Below, one piece after another: positions 1 through 9,633 of a DNA stretch of 64,000 bases. The notes under the pieces are model-generated. The model searched no databases and was not told the DNA's origin. It saw nothing but the letters and a program-made list of their open reading frames with translations. The position numbers and the translations under genes were made by a program. Source of the DNA: Thiomicrorhabdus sp. zzn3. GTDB taxonomy: Bacteria; Pseudomonadota; Gammaproteobacteria; Thiomicrospirales; Thiomicrospiraceae. The stretch is from assembly GCF_029767755.1 (NCBI RefSeq), contig NZ_JARUQS010000001.1, forward strand, positions 992,001 through 1,056,000. Reading direction: 5' to 3'. Positions within the stretch are counted from its first letter, which is position 1, and each line of letters starts with the position of its first letter.

Positions 1-18
1 TCTCACTCTGAGTCCACG

Positions 19-73
19 AAGCCATAGCCTATTTGGCCTTCCTTGCTTGAAGGTCAATGGCTATGGCTTTTTT
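19..73 (+). terminator. Rho-independent terminator of the gene upstream of the window
   Basis: Perfect 11-bp stem AAGCCATAGCC (19-29) / GGCTATGGCTT (59-69) with an inner GGCCTTC/GAAGGTC-like helix and a T run to 73. It ends an operon lying left of the window (tsf in most relatives, which is inference), just before pyrH. Confidence 0.8.
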
Positions 74-109
74 GTATGTAAGCGTTAATTGAATAAAAGG
101 GGAAAGAGT

Positions 110-820
110 ATGGCACTGCAATATAAACGTATATTATTAAAATTCAGTGGCGAAGCTCTTATGGGACAAGGTGAGTTTGGCCTCGACGCTGAAACTCTTC
201 GAAATGTGGTTTCTCAAGTTAAATCTCTACGCGATCTAGGGGTTCAGGTTGGTATTGTTGTTGGCGGTGGCAACATTTTACGTGGCGCGCAAATTCAAGG
301 TGCCGGTATTCAACGTACCACGGGTGACCACATGGGTATGATGGCTACGGTGATCAATGCCTTGGCGCTACGAGATGTCATCGAGAGCATGGGAATGCGC
401 TCTCAAGTACTTTCAGCCATGGCGATTGAAGGGATTTCCAGCGGTTTTAACGCCAACCAAGTCAAAAAACAGCTTGAAGAGGGTGAAGTGATTGTCTTTG
501 CCGCCGGAACTGGCAGCCCTTTCTTTACCACGGATACCGCCGCGGCCTTGCGTGGCATAGAAATTGATGCGGATATTGTGCTCAAGGCGACCAAAGTAGA
601 CGGTATTTATACAGCCGATCCAGTCAAAGACCCAAGCGCAACACGATACCAGTCTCTTTCTTATGAGGAAGTGATTCAAAAGAACCTGCAAGTCATGGAT
701 CAAACTGCGTTTGTATTGTGTCGTGATCACAAAATGCCGATTCGAGTTTTTGATATGTTTAAAGATAATGCCGTTGTTCGCATTGTCCAGGGTGAAGACG
801 AAGGCACCTTGGTAAGTTAA
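110..820 (+). CDS. pyrH: UMP kinase
   Basis: Phosphorylates UMP to UDP with ATP in cytoplasmic pyrimidine nucleotide synthesis. The 236-residue length is normal for bacterial PyrH. Visible family signatures are KFSGEAL near residues 11-17, the glycine loop [24 protein letters not shown], and the nucleotide-binding stretch [13 protein letters not shown]. The ATG at 110 is chosen because AGGGGAAAGAG lies directly upstream; an in-frame TTG at 89 would add seven residues unlike the family. It is followed after 11 bp by frr, the usual gammaproteobacterial order, so the two are probably cotranscribed. Confidence 0.97.
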   Translation: MALQYKRILLKFSGEALMGQGEFGLDAETLRNVVSQVKSLRDLGVQVGIVVGGGNILRGAQIQGAGIQRTTGDHMGMMATVINALALRDVIESMGMRSQVLSAMAIEGISSGFNANQVKKQLEEGEVIVFAAGTGSPFFTTDTAAALRGIEIDADIVLKATKVDGIYTADPVKDPSATRYQSLSYEEVIQKNLQVMDQTAFVLCRDHKMPIRVFDMFKDNAVVRIVQGEDEGTLVS

Positions 821-831
821 GGAGAAAGAGT

Positions 832-1389
832 ATGATTAATGAAATTCGTGCCGACGCTGAACAGCGTATGTTGAAATCTTATGAGAATCTGGAAACCAAC
901 TTTGCCAAGATTCGCACCGGGCGTGCACACCCGAGCATTTTGGATTCCATTACTGTTGAGTATTACGGTTCTGAAGTGCCAATCAGCCAGGTGGCCAACA
1001 TCAATGTGGAAGATGCCCGTACCTTAACCGTTCAGCCTTGGGAGCAGCCTATGGTCGCAGTCGTTGAAAAGGCGATTATGACCTCTGACTTAGGGGTTAA
1101 TCCGGTGACAACAGGCAATCTAATGCGTATCCCAATGCCTCCTTTGACTGAAGAGCGTCGGCGTGATTTAACTAAAGTCGCACGTTCTGAAGCCGAGCAG
1201 GCACGCGTTGCGATCCGAAATATTCGTCGTGACGCCAACGGTGACATTAAAGCATTATTGAAGGATAAAGAGATCACGGAAGACGAATCTCGTCAGGCTG
1301 AAGATCAAATTCAAAAAATCACCGATCAGTATGTCTCTAAAGTAGACGCATTGCTTGCTGAGAAAGAAGCGAGCTTAATGGAAATTTAA
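832..1389 (+). CDS. frr: Ribosome recycling factor
   Basis: Splits post-termination ribosomes together with EF-G. At 185 residues it has the standard length. The typical segments are present: [13 protein letters not shown] near residue 25, the [15 protein letters not shown] block near residue 100, and a long charged helical C-terminal half. A strong Shine-Dalgarno (AAGGAGAAAGAG, 819-830) overlaps the pyrH stop. A terminator-like hairpin follows at 1437-1487, so pyrH-frr may form a transcription unit separate from the envelope genes behind it. Confidence 0.97.
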   Translation: MINEIRADAEQRMLKSYENLETNFAKIRTGRAHPSILDSITVEYYGSEVPISQVANINVEDARTLTVQPWEQPMVAVVEKAIMTSDLGVNPVTTGNLMRIPMPPLTEERRRDLTKVARSEAEQARVAIRNIRRDANGDIKALLKDKEITEDESRQAEDQIQKITDQYVSKVDALLAEKEASLMEI

Positions 1390-1436
1390 GTCGATATTTA
1401 CGCCGTTTTACGGCATAATTTACTGGTTTTTCCAAT

Positions 1437-1487
1437 AAAACGGCCAAAACATAACGGGAAAGCTCTCGTTATTATCGGCCGTTTTTT
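1437..1487 (+). terminator. Hairpin terminator between frr and uppS
   Basis: AAAACGGCC (1437-1445) pairs with GGCCGTTTT (1477-1485). An inner helix ATAACGGGA/TCTCGTTAT (1451-1459/1464-1472) uses one G-U pair, and a T run follows. It sits only about 25 bp before the uppS start, so it either ends pyrH-frr transcription or attenuates read-through into the envelope operon. Confidence 0.75.
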
Positions 1488-1511
1488 ATATCGCAATTTC
1501 CGGGGTTTGGT

Positions 1512-2249
1512 TTGGTTCAGAAACAAAATCAACAGCTTAAGAGGCCAAAACACATTGCCATTATTATGGACGGCAATGGTCGCTGGGCGAAAAAGCGCCT
1601 ACTTCCCCGCTTCATTGGTCACCAAAAGGGCTTAAACGCCGTTAAGCGAATTGTCGCTCACTGTGCTGAACAGGGTATAGAGGCATTGACCCTGTTTGCA
1701 TTTAGTACTGAAAACTGGCGACGTCCGGAAGAAGAAGTGACCAAACTGATGGGGCTGTTTCTTAAGGCCCTGAAAAAAGAGATTCACAAACTTGACGAAA
1801 ACAATGTTCGTTTACAGATTGTAGGTGAGCGCTCAGCTTTCAGCGAAGAAATTCAGCATTACATCGAGGAGGCAGAGCGCAAAACCGCCTCTAATTCCGG
1901 CCTTACGCTAAATATAGCCGCCAATTACGGTGGGCGCTGGGATATCATTCAAGCGGTAAAACAGTGGCAAGCGGACAATCCTCGACTATCAATTTCCGAT
2001 CTTAATGAAGACGCCATCAATGCTTATATCAGTTTATCGAATCTGCCTGAACCTGATTTATTGATTCGTACTGGTGGTGAACAACGTATCAGCAACTTCC
2101 TAATCTGGCAAATGGCGTACACGGAGTTCTATTTTACGGATACCCTATGGCCTGACTTTGACGAAAAAGCCCTAGAACGTGCGCTCGACTCTTTTGGTTC
2201 TCGTGAACGCCGTTTTGGACAAACCGGAGATCAAGTCAAGCCATGCTAA
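1512..2249 (+). CDS. uppS: Undecaprenyl diphosphate synthase (cis-prenyltransferase)
   Basis: Condenses IPP onto farnesyl-PP to make the C55 carrier lipid for peptidoglycan and other polymers. At 245 residues it matches the family. The catalytic motif IIMDGNGRWAKKR has its Asp at about residue 20; FAFSTENWRRP and the C-terminal RTGGEQRISNFLIWQ and ELYF-like EFYFTDTLWPDF motifs are intact. The start is TTG at 1512; no ATG precedes the conserved region and the Shine-Dalgarno is poor, so translation may be weak. The 3' end overlaps cdsA by 7 bp. The terminator 25 bp upstream implies read-through or a promoter in the short gap. Confidence 0.93.
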   Translation: MVQKQNQQLKRPKHIAIIMDGNGRWAKKRLLPRFIGHQKGLNAVKRIVAHCAEQGIEALTLFAFSTENWRRPEEEVTKLMGLFLKALKKEIHKLDENNVRLQIVGERSAFSEEIQHYIEEAERKTASNSGLTLNIAANYGGRWDIIQAVKQWQADNPRLSISDLNEDAINAYISLSNLPEPDLLIRTGGEQRISNFLIWQMAYTEFYFTDTLWPDFDEKALERALDSFGSRERRFGQTGDQVKPC

Positions 2250-3058
2250 AGCAAAGAATTATTACCGCATTCATTCTTGCGATTGGGGCCATTGTGGCTC
2301 TTTACGCCGCATCCAACACAGCATGGATGCTTCTCATCATGGGCCTGACGCTACTTGCCGCCTGGGAATGGAGTGGCTTTGCGGAAATCTCAAACCGGGC
2401 CATTAAGGGCGGTTACGCTTTGGCCACCGCACTCAGTGTTTATCTTGGCCTGTCTGTTTTAGAAACCTCACACATTATCCTGCTTACACTTGTGGAACTG
2501 GCCATCACATTTGGGGTCGTAGGTCGCTATCAAGCCTCACACTCCACTTCAGGAGTTCACTCCAAGTGGCTTATTTTACTGAGCGGCTGGTTGCTCATTG
2601 GTCTGTTTGCACTCACGATGATTCGTTTCCGCGAAGAGCTATCAGCCGGTTGGCTATTACTGAGTTTACTAATGGTTTGGGTAATGGACAGTGGCGCCTA
2701 TTTTAGTGGGCGCCGTTTTGGTAAGCGTAAACTCGCACAGTTTGTCAGTCCGGGAAAAACCTGGGAGGGCGTATGGGGCGGCGCACTTTTTGTATTGATC
2801 GCTGCCTTGGTAAGTCTCTCTCTTTTAACGCCAGATTTAAACATGCCATTATGGCTATTTGCTCTGTCACTTTCCGCTATAGCACTCTATTCAGTTGTTG
2901 GAGATTTGTTTGAAAGCGTGCTTAAACGCCAAGCGAATTTAAAGGACAGCGGAACAATCCTTCCTGGTCATGGTGGCGTTTTAGATCGTATTGACAGTCT
3001 GTTAGTCGCCGTGCCTGTATTTTATTTACTTTGGTGGTTCGGGAGCTTGCACGCGTGA
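2243..3058 (+). CDS. cdsA: Phosphatidate cytidylyltransferase (CDP-diglyceride synthase)
   Basis: Makes CDP-diacylglycerol from phosphatidate and CTP at the inner membrane, the branch point to all phospholipids. The 271-residue protein has about eight hydrophobic segments. The CDS signature near the C terminus (LKRQANLKDSG followed by PGHGGVLDRID) is complete. It overlaps uppS by 7 bp and rseP by 4 bp (GTGA). In most gammaproteobacteria dxr lies between cdsA and rseP; here it is absent. Confidence 0.95.
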   Translation: MLKQRIITAFILAIGAIVALYAASNTAWMLLIMGLTLLAAWEWSGFAEISNRAIKGGYALATALSVYLGLSVLETSHIILLTLVELAITFGVVGRYQASHSTSGVHSKWLILLSGWLLIGLFALTMIRFREELSAGWLLLSLLMVWVMDSGAYFSGRRFGKRKLAQFVSPGKTWEGVWGGALFVLIAALVSLSLLTPDLNMPLWLFALSLSAIALYSVVGDLFESVLKRQANLKDSGTILPGHGGVLDRIDSLLVAVPVFYLLWWFGSLHA

Positions 3059-4431
3059 CAGTTCTTTGGTCAATTCTCGGTTTTATCATCGCCATTGGGG
3101 TACTCGTTACGATTCATGAGTGGGGGCACTATCAAGCCGCACGTTGGTTCAATATTAAAATCACCCACTTTTCAATCGGCTTTGGCCGCCCAATCTGGGT
3201 TAAGCAGGGCAAAGAGACGCGCTTTCAAATCGCAATGCTTCCGCTTGGCGGCTACGTTAGGTTTGCCGATGAAGCAGAGGGGCCTGTCGATGAGGCCGAC
3301 CTGCCCAGAGCTTTTAATCGCCAATCAGTTTACAAGCGTTTTATCGTAGTAGCCGCAGGGCCACTGATTAATATTGTCTTTGCATGGGCACTGTTTAGCC
3401 TCATTTACATGATCGGTGTTAGTGGTTTAAAACCGATTTTCGAACACGCACAACCTGATAGTGCACTTGAACAGGTTTTACCGAAAAAGGAACAGGCCTG
3501 GTTGATTACCGAAATAGATCACCATCCTGTTCATACCTGGCGTTCAGTACATGAACGTTTGCTAAAGGCTTTAGTTGCCGACCAAACCACTATTCATTTG
3601 ACACTCGAGAGTCTTCAAAGTGGTGAACACTATCAAATTCGAGAATTGTCACTTAACGCCTTGGATTTAAACAATCACAAGCAAAGCTGGCTTTCCGCTC
3701 TTGGGTTTCAACCCTATGCGATTCCTATCGCGCCCGTTATCGGCACCGTGTCCGAGAACAGTCCTGCGCATCAGGCTGGACTCAAAGCCGGCGACAAAAT
3801 ACTCGCTATCAACCAGAGTGCAATTGCCGAGTGGCAGCAACTGGTTGAAATGGTTCGTCAACACCCCGGTCAAACCATCGAACTATCATTTGAACGTAAC
3901 GGTCAACCATTAACCAAGTCTGTTACCTTAAACCAAATTACGTTGAAAAACGGCCAAACCGTTGGTCAATTAGGGGTTGGCGCTCAACGCGACTCCGAGG
4001 CAATGGCCCCTTTTATCTCGACTGAACGCTATGACTTTCTCAGCGCACTTGAGCTTGGCGCTTTAAAAACCCTGGAATTGTCCGAAATGAGCATGGTTAT
4101 GCTTAAAAAAATTGTGTTCGGTGAGGCGGCACTTGAAAACCTATCAGGCCCGGTCAGTATCGCTCAGTTTTCAGGCCAAGCGTTGCAAACTGGCCTCATC
4201 TCATTTTTAAGCTTATTAGCTCTTTTAAGTCTTAGTTTGGGGATTTTGAACTTATTGCCAATTCCTGTTTTGGACGGCGGGCACTTGGTTTATTATATGG
4301 TCGAAGCGGTTAAAGGCTCACCGGTCAGTGAGGGCACTATGCTGGTAGGGCAGAAAATCGGGTTATTCCTTATCGTCGGTTTAACGATACTGGCGCTGAC
4401 AAACGATATTTTAAGAATTGCAAATGGTTAA
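3055..4431 (+). CDS. rseP: RseP site-2 zinc metalloprotease
   Basis: Intramembrane protease of the M50 family that cleaves anti-sigma factors (RseA in E. coli) and remnant signal peptides. The active-site HEWGH is at residues 21-25 in the first membrane helix, and the second metal motif NLLPIPVLDGGH is near the C terminus. Two PDZ-like regions lie between, the second around SPAHQAGLKAGDKIL. I take GTG 3055, which overlaps the cdsA stop and puts HEWGH at the usual depth (458 residues); in-frame TTG 3031 and GTG 3034 are possible but less likely. Residues EQAW near 147 are encoded by a CAGGCCTG palindrome. Confidence 0.94.
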   Translation: MTVLWSILGFIIAIGVLVTIHEWGHYQAARWFNIKITHFSIGFGRPIWVKQGKETRFQIAMLPLGGYVRFADEAEGPVDEADLPRAFNRQSVYKRFIVVAAGPLINIVFAWALFSLIYMIGVSGLKPIFEHAQPDSALEQVLPKKEQAWLITEIDHHPVHTWRSVHERLLKALVADQTTIHLTLESLQSGEHYQIRELSLNALDLNNHKQSWLSALGFQPYAIPIAPVIGTVSENSPAHQAGLKAGDKILAINQSAIAEWQQLVEMVRQHPGQTIELSFERNGQPLTKSVTLNQITLKNGQTVGQLGVGAQRDSEAMAPFISTERYDFLSALELGALKTLELSEMSMVMLKKIVFGEAALENLSGPVSIAQFSGQALQTGLISFLSLLALLSLSLGILNLLPIPVLDGGHLVYYMVEAVKGSPVSEGTMLVGQKIGLFLIVGLTILALTNDILRIANG

Positions 4432-4432
4432 T

Positions 4433-6727
4433 ATGAAAAACAGACAGTCTAAATACGGTGTAATGAGTGGCTTACTTCTAGGTATGGCAATGCACGCCAC
4501 ATCGGCGCACGCTTTCACGGTTGAAAAAATCGAAATCGAGGGCGCTCAACGTATTGGCTTTGAGACCATTAACAGCTACTTACCGGTCAGCGTTGGTCAG
4601 GAGATCGATAGAGCTCAGGTTCAGCAAGGGATTCAAAAGCTTTATCAAACCGGTTTCTTTCAGGATGTCTCATTCTATGAGCGTGACTCGGGGACCCTGG
4701 TGATTAAAGTTGTCGAACGGCCCTCTATTACCGAGATTGAAATCAAAGGTAACGAACTGATTGATACAGATGATTTCATGCAAGCCTTAGGGTCGCTTGG
4801 GATTAAAAAAGGGCGTATCTACAACGAGGTTGAACTGGATCGAGTCATCGTCGACTTAAAACGACGTTATCAAAACCAGGGTTACTATGCCGCAGAAGTA
4901 AAAATCATCTCCGAATCGCTGCCAAGAAACCGTGTGATTCTCAAAATTGAAGTAGAAGAAGGGGAACCGGCAACCATCGGTGCCATTAACCTGGTCGGCA
5001 ACCAAACCTATACCGATGATCGCTTAAAACCCCTGCTTGCACTAAACGAATCCCCGTTATTCGGCTCTGGAGATAAGTATTCCAAGCCCAAGCTTCAGTC
5101 CGACCTAGAAACCTTAAAATCTTATTACATGGACCGTGGTTTCGCAGAATTCAAAGTGCGCTCTTCGCAGGTCAGCCTTTCGGCTGATAAAACCAAGGTG
5201 TTTATTACGATCAACCTCACAGAAGGGCCCCAGTATACGATTGAGAAGGTGCATTACACAGGGGATAAAAAATTAACCGATGAGGAGTTAGCCCAACTCC
5301 AGAAGGTCCAGACAGGCGAACTGTTTTCCAGAGGAGACATCATTGCCACCCTTAATGCGATTCGCGACCGTTTAAGTGAGGAGGGCTATGCCTATGCAGA
5401 AGTTAAACCGGATACGGAATTAAACAAACAAGCACGGACTGTTGCGGTTAAATTTGACATTGAGCCCAAAGAACGCGTGTATGTCCGCCGGATTGAAATT
5501 GAAGGTAATACACGAACTCGTGATGATGTTATCCGTCGTGAAATGCGTCAATTAGAGAGTGCCCCTTATTCTCTTCAACAGGTTCGCCGTTCGACGACTC
5601 GCTTAAACCGACTTGGCTTTTTCACCAAAGTGGATATTGATACCCAAAGAGTGTCTGCTGACGAAGTCGACTTGATCGTTAAAGTGGAAGAACAATCTAC
5701 CGGCTCCTTTACCGCCGGGGTGGGTTACTCGCAAATTGACGGGGTAAGTTTTAATATCGGGGTTTCGGAAAGAAACTTTATTGGGAGCGGTAATCAGCTT
5801 GATTTTAAAGTGAACACCTCAAGTGCACGCAAAACCGCTGATGTTGGACTCACCAACCCTTACTTTACTCCGGACGGGGTAAGCTTTGGTGCCGGTTTTT
5901 ATCTAAGTGAAATTGACGCTAATGAACTCGGGGTCTCGGACTACACCACCAATAATATGGGGGTTCGTTTATCACTAGGGTATCCTTTGAGTGAATACAG
6001 TCGAATCAACTATGGTTTAAAATTTAATAACCAAAAATTGGTTTGTGCGGATACGTTTAATGTCTGTTCTGACTACATAGTCGACAACGAAGAAGAATAC
6101 AATTCCGCCATTTTAAGCATGGGGTGGAGTTACGACACAAAAAATGCTTTCTATTTCCCGACCGAAGGCCAACGGTTTTCCGTATCCGGTCAATTGGTCG
6201 CACCGATTTCGTCTGATGTCTCTTTTTACAAGCTATTTATGGACGAAAAGTGGTATTATCCGTTATCGGACAACTTTACCTTTAAGTTTAATCTGGGAAT
6301 GGCATATGGTGATGGACTCGGTTCTAACGATGATCTGCCTTTCTTCGAGAAATTTTATGCAGGCGGTATAAGTTCAGTACGAGGTTATGAACCAAACTCA
6401 CTGGGTGATAACTATGATTATGTTACTGATGGAAGTGATCGCCCGATTGGTGGTTCAGCCAGATTGCTGACCTCGGGTGAGCTGGTTTTTCCAATGCCAT
6501 TCATTGAAGACTCAAGCAATATGCGCTTGAGCGTATTCTTTGATGCAGGTAACGTGTTCCCAGACATTGAATCGGTTGAGCTTGGTGAGCTCAGAACCTC
6601 AGCGGGCTTAGGACTTTCTTGGATCACGCCAGTTGGTCCTCTATCGTTCAGTTTTGCTAAGCCGATTACTTATACGGATGATGATGAACTGCAAAGCTTC
6701 CAGTTCAACTTAGGTATTCCAATGTAA
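4433..6727 (+). CDS. bamA: Outer membrane protein assembly factor BamA
   Basis: Central subunit of the BAM complex that inserts beta-barrel proteins into the outer membrane. A signal peptide ending near ATSAHA is followed by five POTRA domains (about residues 25-420) and a C-terminal barrel containing the VRGYEPNSLG loop-6 motif. The length of about 764 residues is slightly under E. coli (810). The last residues, FQFNLGIPM, end in Met rather than the usual aromatic residue. The start is ATG 4433 next to the rseP stop; ATG 4424 is an alternative adding three residues. It is followed by skp, its periplasmic chaperone. Confidence 0.95.
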   Translation: MKNRQSKYGVMSGLLLGMAMHATSAHAFTVEKIEIEGAQRIGFETINSYLPVSVGQEIDRAQVQQGIQKLYQTGFFQDVSFYERDSGTLVIKVVERPSITEIEIKGNELIDTDDFMQALGSLGIKKGRIYNEVELDRVIVDLKRRYQNQGYYAAEVKIISESLPRNRVILKIEVEEGEPATIGAINLVGNQTYTDDRLKPLLALNESPLFGSGDKYSKPKLQSDLETLKSYYMDRGFAEFKVRSSQVSLSADKTKVFITINLTEGPQYTIEKVHYTGDKKLTDEELAQLQKVQTGELFSRGDIIATLNAIRDRLSEEGYAYAEVKPDTELNKQARTVAVKFDIEPKERVYVRRIEIEGNTRTRDDVIRREMRQLESAPYSLQQVRRSTTRLNRLGFFTKVDIDTQRVSADEVDLIVKVEEQSTGSFTAGVGYSQIDGVSFNIGVSERNFIGSGNQLDFKVNTSSARKTADVGLTNPYFTPDGVSFGAGFYLSEIDANELGVSDYTTNNMGVRLSLGYPLSEYSRINYGLKFNNQKLVCADTFNVCSDYIVDNEEEYNSAILSMGWSYDTKNAFYFPTEGQRFSVSGQLVAPISSDVSFYKLFMDEKWYYPLSDNFTFKFNLGMAYGDGLGSNDDLPFFEKFYAGGISSVRGYEPNSLGDNYDYVTDGSDRPIGGSARLLTSGELVFPMPFIEDSSNMRLSVFFDAGNVFPDIESVELGELRTSAGLGLSWITPVGPLSFSFAKPITYTDDDELQSFQFNLGIPM

Positions 6728-6785
6728 AGGCTTAAACGTTCAATAACAAAAACACCGACAGAATAATACAACTCAGGATAGCTTC

Positions 6786-7325
6786 ATGTTTCGAATGACA
6801 AAAATTGTTTTAGCCACTTTTTTAATGTGTTTTACATTGATCAGTTCTGCAGAGGAAACACCGGTTAAATTAGGTGTGGTCAATGTTGGTCTATTGTTAG
6901 AACAAGCCCCCCAAGCCAAAGATGCCAGTGCAAATTTAGAAAAAGAATTTGCCCCGCAGCAAAATGAACTAAAGGCACTGGCCAGCAATTTAGAAAAGAA
7001 ACAAAACGACTATCAAAAAAACAAAGCCGTGATGAGTGAAGCTCAAAAGGTTACCAAAGAGCGTGAGCTGTCGATGATGACCCGAGAGATTCAGCGTCGT
7101 CGTAATGATATTCAGGAGCTGTTAAACCTTCGCCGCAATGAAGAGCTGGCTAAATTGCAAACCCTGGTTAACGAGGCGATTAAAACCATTGGTAAGCAGC
7201 AGGGATTCGACCTTATCCTATATGAAGGGATTGCTTACACCAACAACCGTGTCGATGTTACCCAAGATGTTTTAAAGTACTTGCAACAGGTAAGCAAAAA
7301 GCAACGTTCAGACTTCAATAAATAA
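6786..7325 (+). CDS. skp: Periplasmic OMP chaperone Skp/OmpH
   Basis: Holds unfolded outer-membrane proteins in the periplasm on their way to BamA. An N-terminal signal peptide (hydrophobic stretch LATFLMCFTLISS) is followed by a charged, Gln/Lys/Glu-rich helical region of about 90 residues typical of the Skp tentacles, with flanking short strands (VKLGVVNVGLLLEQ and FDLILYEGIAY). The 179-residue length fits. Position between bamA and lpxD is the standard order. CAGGA precedes the ATG at 6786; ATG 6795 is also possible. Confidence 0.92.
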   Translation: MFRMTKIVLATFLMCFTLISSAEETPVKLGVVNVGLLLEQAPQAKDASANLEKEFAPQQNELKALASNLEKKQNDYQKNKAVMSEAQKVTKERELSMMTREIQRRRNDIQELLNLRRNEELAKLQTLVNEAIKTIGKQQGFDLILYEGIAYTNNRVDVTQDVLKYLQQVSKKQRSDFNK

Positions 7326-7336
7326 GACACCCTGAC

Positions 7337-8377
7337 ATGCTGCTTCAAGAAATCATCCAACATTTACGTGAATCGGGTATTGAGGTTACATTTCAAGGGA
7401 ATGAACAAACCGAAATAGAACAAGTATCGAGTCTGGTAAATGCGACTGATCGGAGTATTAGCTTTTTTTCCGATCGTAAACGCCTGCCTGAGTTGCAAAA
7501 AACCCAGGCAGCAGCCGTGATCGTTAATCAGGAGTTTGCAGAGGCCTGTCCTAAAAACGGCTTGATAGTACAAAACCCCTATCACGTGTATGCACTTGTC
7601 GCGCAATTACTTAACCCACCGGAGCAATTTCCAGTAGGCATCCATCCTACCGCTATTGTTGACGACAGTGCCCAAATTGGTGAAAACGTCGTGATTATGG
7701 GACATGCCGTCATTGGTAAAGAGTGCCAAATCGGTGACAATACGGTGATTATGGCCGGTACAGTGATTGGAGACTACAGCACTATTGGACATGATTGCCG
7801 TATCGCACCAAATGTCGTGATCATGCATGATTGTCACCTGGGTAACAACACGACAATTGAAGCGGGGACAGTAATCGGCGGCGATGGCTTTGGTTGGGCA
7901 AACCACCAAGGAAAATGGATTAAAATCCCACAAATTGGCCGAGTGATAATTGGCAGTTACGTATCTGTCGGTAATAACTGTGCGATCGACAGGGGAGCCA
8001 TTGAGGACACAATTATCGAAGATCATTGTATTATCGATAACTTAGTTCAGATTGCCCATAATGTTCATATTGGCCGCGGCAGCGCGATTGCAGGGCAAGC
8101 AGGCTTTGCCGGTAGCACGATTTTAGGTAAAAACTGCACAGTAGCAGGGCAAGCAGGTTTTGCCGGGCACCTTACTGTCACAGATAAAACCCATATTATG
8201 GCAAAAGCAGGTGTCACTCATGACCTTAACGAGCCAGGTGCCTATGCAGGTTTTCCAGCCATTTCAGCGAGTGAGTGGCACAAGCAAAGTGTTCGCAGCA
8301 GACAGCTTGACAAGATGGCTCGAAAAATGAAAGAACTCGAAAGAGAACTGGCAGAAATCAAGGACTTAGCCAATTAA
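7337..8377 (+). CDS. lpxD: UDP-3-O-(3-hydroxyacyl)glucosamine N-acyltransferase
   Basis: Third step of lipid A synthesis, adding the N-linked hydroxyacyl chain. The 346-residue protein has the LpxD N-terminal substrate domain (SISFFSDRKRLPELQ near residue 40) and then a left-handed beta helix of hexapeptide repeats from about residue 100. The catalytic-region IAHNVHIGRGSAIAGQ is intact and the C-terminal helix is charged. Two almost identical short DNA stretches (GCAGGGCAAGCAGG, 8091 and 8145) simply encode neighbouring hexapeptide coils. It starts 11 bp after skp. Confidence 0.95.
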   Translation: MLLQEIIQHLRESGIEVTFQGNEQTEIEQVSSLVNATDRSISFFSDRKRLPELQKTQAAAVIVNQEFAEACPKNGLIVQNPYHVYALVAQLLNPPEQFPVGIHPTAIVDDSAQIGENVVIMGHAVIGKECQIGDNTVIMAGTVIGDYSTIGHDCRIAPNVVIMHDCHLGNNTTIEAGTVIGGDGFGWANHQGKWIKIPQIGRVIIGSYVSVGNNCAIDRGAIEDTIIEDHCIIDNLVQIAHNVHIGRGSAIAGQAGFAGSTILGKNCTVAGQAGFAGHLTVTDKTHIMAKAGVTHDLNEPGAYAGFPAISASEWHKQSVRSRQLDKMARKMKELERELAEIKDLAN

Positions 8378-8421
8378 TTTAATCAAACATTTAGAATCAT
8401 AAACCTTGGATAATAATAAAG

Positions 8422-8859
8422 ATGATGGAAGTTAAAGACATTTTTGACTATTTACCGCACCGCTACCCGTTTTTATTGGTAGATCGTGTTACTGACTATG
8501 TTCCTGGTGAATCCCTTAAAGCTTACAAAAACGTTACCTTTAATGAACCCCAATTCACCGGTCACTTCCCAAATAATCCTATCATGCCAGGGGTTATGAT
8601 CATTGAAGCCATGGCTCAATGCACTGGGATATTGGCCTTCCGCAGCCAAGGTGTTAAGCCGGATGGTACCTCCATGTACTATCTTGCGGCTGTCGATAAT
8701 TGCCGATTCCGTCAACCCGCTGTTCCAGGTGATCGTCTCGATTTCGAAGTCAAAACTATGGGCAATAAACGCGGTATTTGGAAGTTTGAGTGTGTAACGA
8801 AAGTAGATGGTAAGGTGATTGCTTCTGCCGACTTATTGTGTGCTGAAAGAAAGGTATAA
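8422..8859 (+). CDS. fabZ: 3-hydroxyacyl-[ACP] dehydratase FabZ
   Basis: Dehydrates 3-hydroxyacyl-ACP in fatty acid elongation. The hotdog-fold signature is complete: [14 protein letters not shown] at the N terminus with the catalytic His, and [20 protein letters not shown] with the catalytic Glu. At 145 residues the length is standard. ATG 8422 and ATG 8425 are adjacent candidate starts. Its place between lpxD and lpxA couples fatty acid and lipid A supply. Confidence 0.96.
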   Translation: MMEVKDIFDYLPHRYPFLLVDRVTDYVPGESLKAYKNVTFNEPQFTGHFPNNPIMPGVMIIEAMAQCTGILAFRSQGVKPDGTSMYYLAAVDNCRFRQPAVPGDRLDFEVKTMGNKRGIWKFECVTKVDGKVIASADLLCAERKV

Positions 8860-8862
8860 ACA

Positions 8863-9633
8863 TTGATTCATCCAACAGCCATTATTGACCCTGCTGCTAA
8901 AATCGCCGAGGGCGTCAAGATTGGACCTTACTGCATTATTGAAGGTGACGTGTCCATTGATGAAGGAACTATTCTGGATTCCCATGTCGTTATTCAAGGG
9001 CCGACTCAAATCGGTAAAGGCAACCGTTTTTACCCTTTTGGGAGTATTGGCGCGGCTCCGCAAGATAAGAAATACGCTGGTGAAGAGACCCGTTTAATTA
9101 TAGGTGACAACAATACCTTCAGAGAAAACGTCACCATTAACCGGGGCACCATTCAGGACTTAAAAGAAACCCGTATCGGTAACGATAACTGGATCATGGC
9201 GGGCGTTCATATCGCGCACGACTGTATCGTCGGCAACCACTGCATTTTTGCGAATGCAACCGCCTTGGCGGGGCACGTTACCGTTAATGATTGGGCCATT
9301 CTCGGTGGCTATACCCTGGTGCATCAATTTTGCCAGATTGGTGCACATAGCTTTTGCGGTATGGGCAGCGTGATTAACCAGGACGTACCCGACTTTGTCG
9401 TAGTCTCGGGTAATTTAGCCATTCCTCGCGGCATCAATTTAGAAGGGTTAAAACGCCGTGGCTTTACCTCAGAACAGATCAACCTAATTAAAAAAGCCTA
9501 CCGTTCACTTTACAGAACCGGGAATAAATTGTCAGATGCCATTGAGCAACTGCAAGCGTTTAACGACCCTTCCAACACACTCAGCTCACTTATTCAATTT
9601 TTGAAAAACTCAAATCGTGGTATCGTTAGATAA
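8863..9633 (+). CDS. lpxA: UDP-N-acetylglucosamine O-acyltransferase
   Basis: First step of lipid A synthesis. The 256-residue hexapeptide-repeat beta helix ends with an alpha-helical C-terminal domain. Diagnostic stretches are GPYCIIEGDV, AAPQDKKYAGE, the catalytic-His region HIAHDCIVGNHC and AGHVTVNDWAILGG. The start is TTG 8863, three bases after the fabZ stop and preceded by GAAAGG; the conserved IHPTAIIDP begins immediately. The 3' end overlaps lpxB by 17 bp. Confidence 0.95.
   Translation: MIHPTAIIDPAAKIAEGVKIGPYCIIEGDVSIDEGTILDSHVVIQGPTQIGKGNRFYPFGSIGAAPQDKKYAGEETRLIIGDNNTFRENVTINRGTIQDLKETRIGNDNWIMAGVHIAHDCIVGNHCIFANATALAGHVTVNDWAILGGYTLVHQFCQIGAHSFCGMGSVINQDVPDFVVVSGNLAIPRGINLEGLKRRGFTSEQINLIKKAYRSLYRTGNKLSDAIEQLQAFNDPSNTLSSLIQFLKNSNRGIVR

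Noticed and set aside
8091..8167. Near-identical DNA stretches in lpxD
   Set aside because: They encode successive hexapeptide coils (AGQAGFAG twice), normal for the LpxD beta helix.
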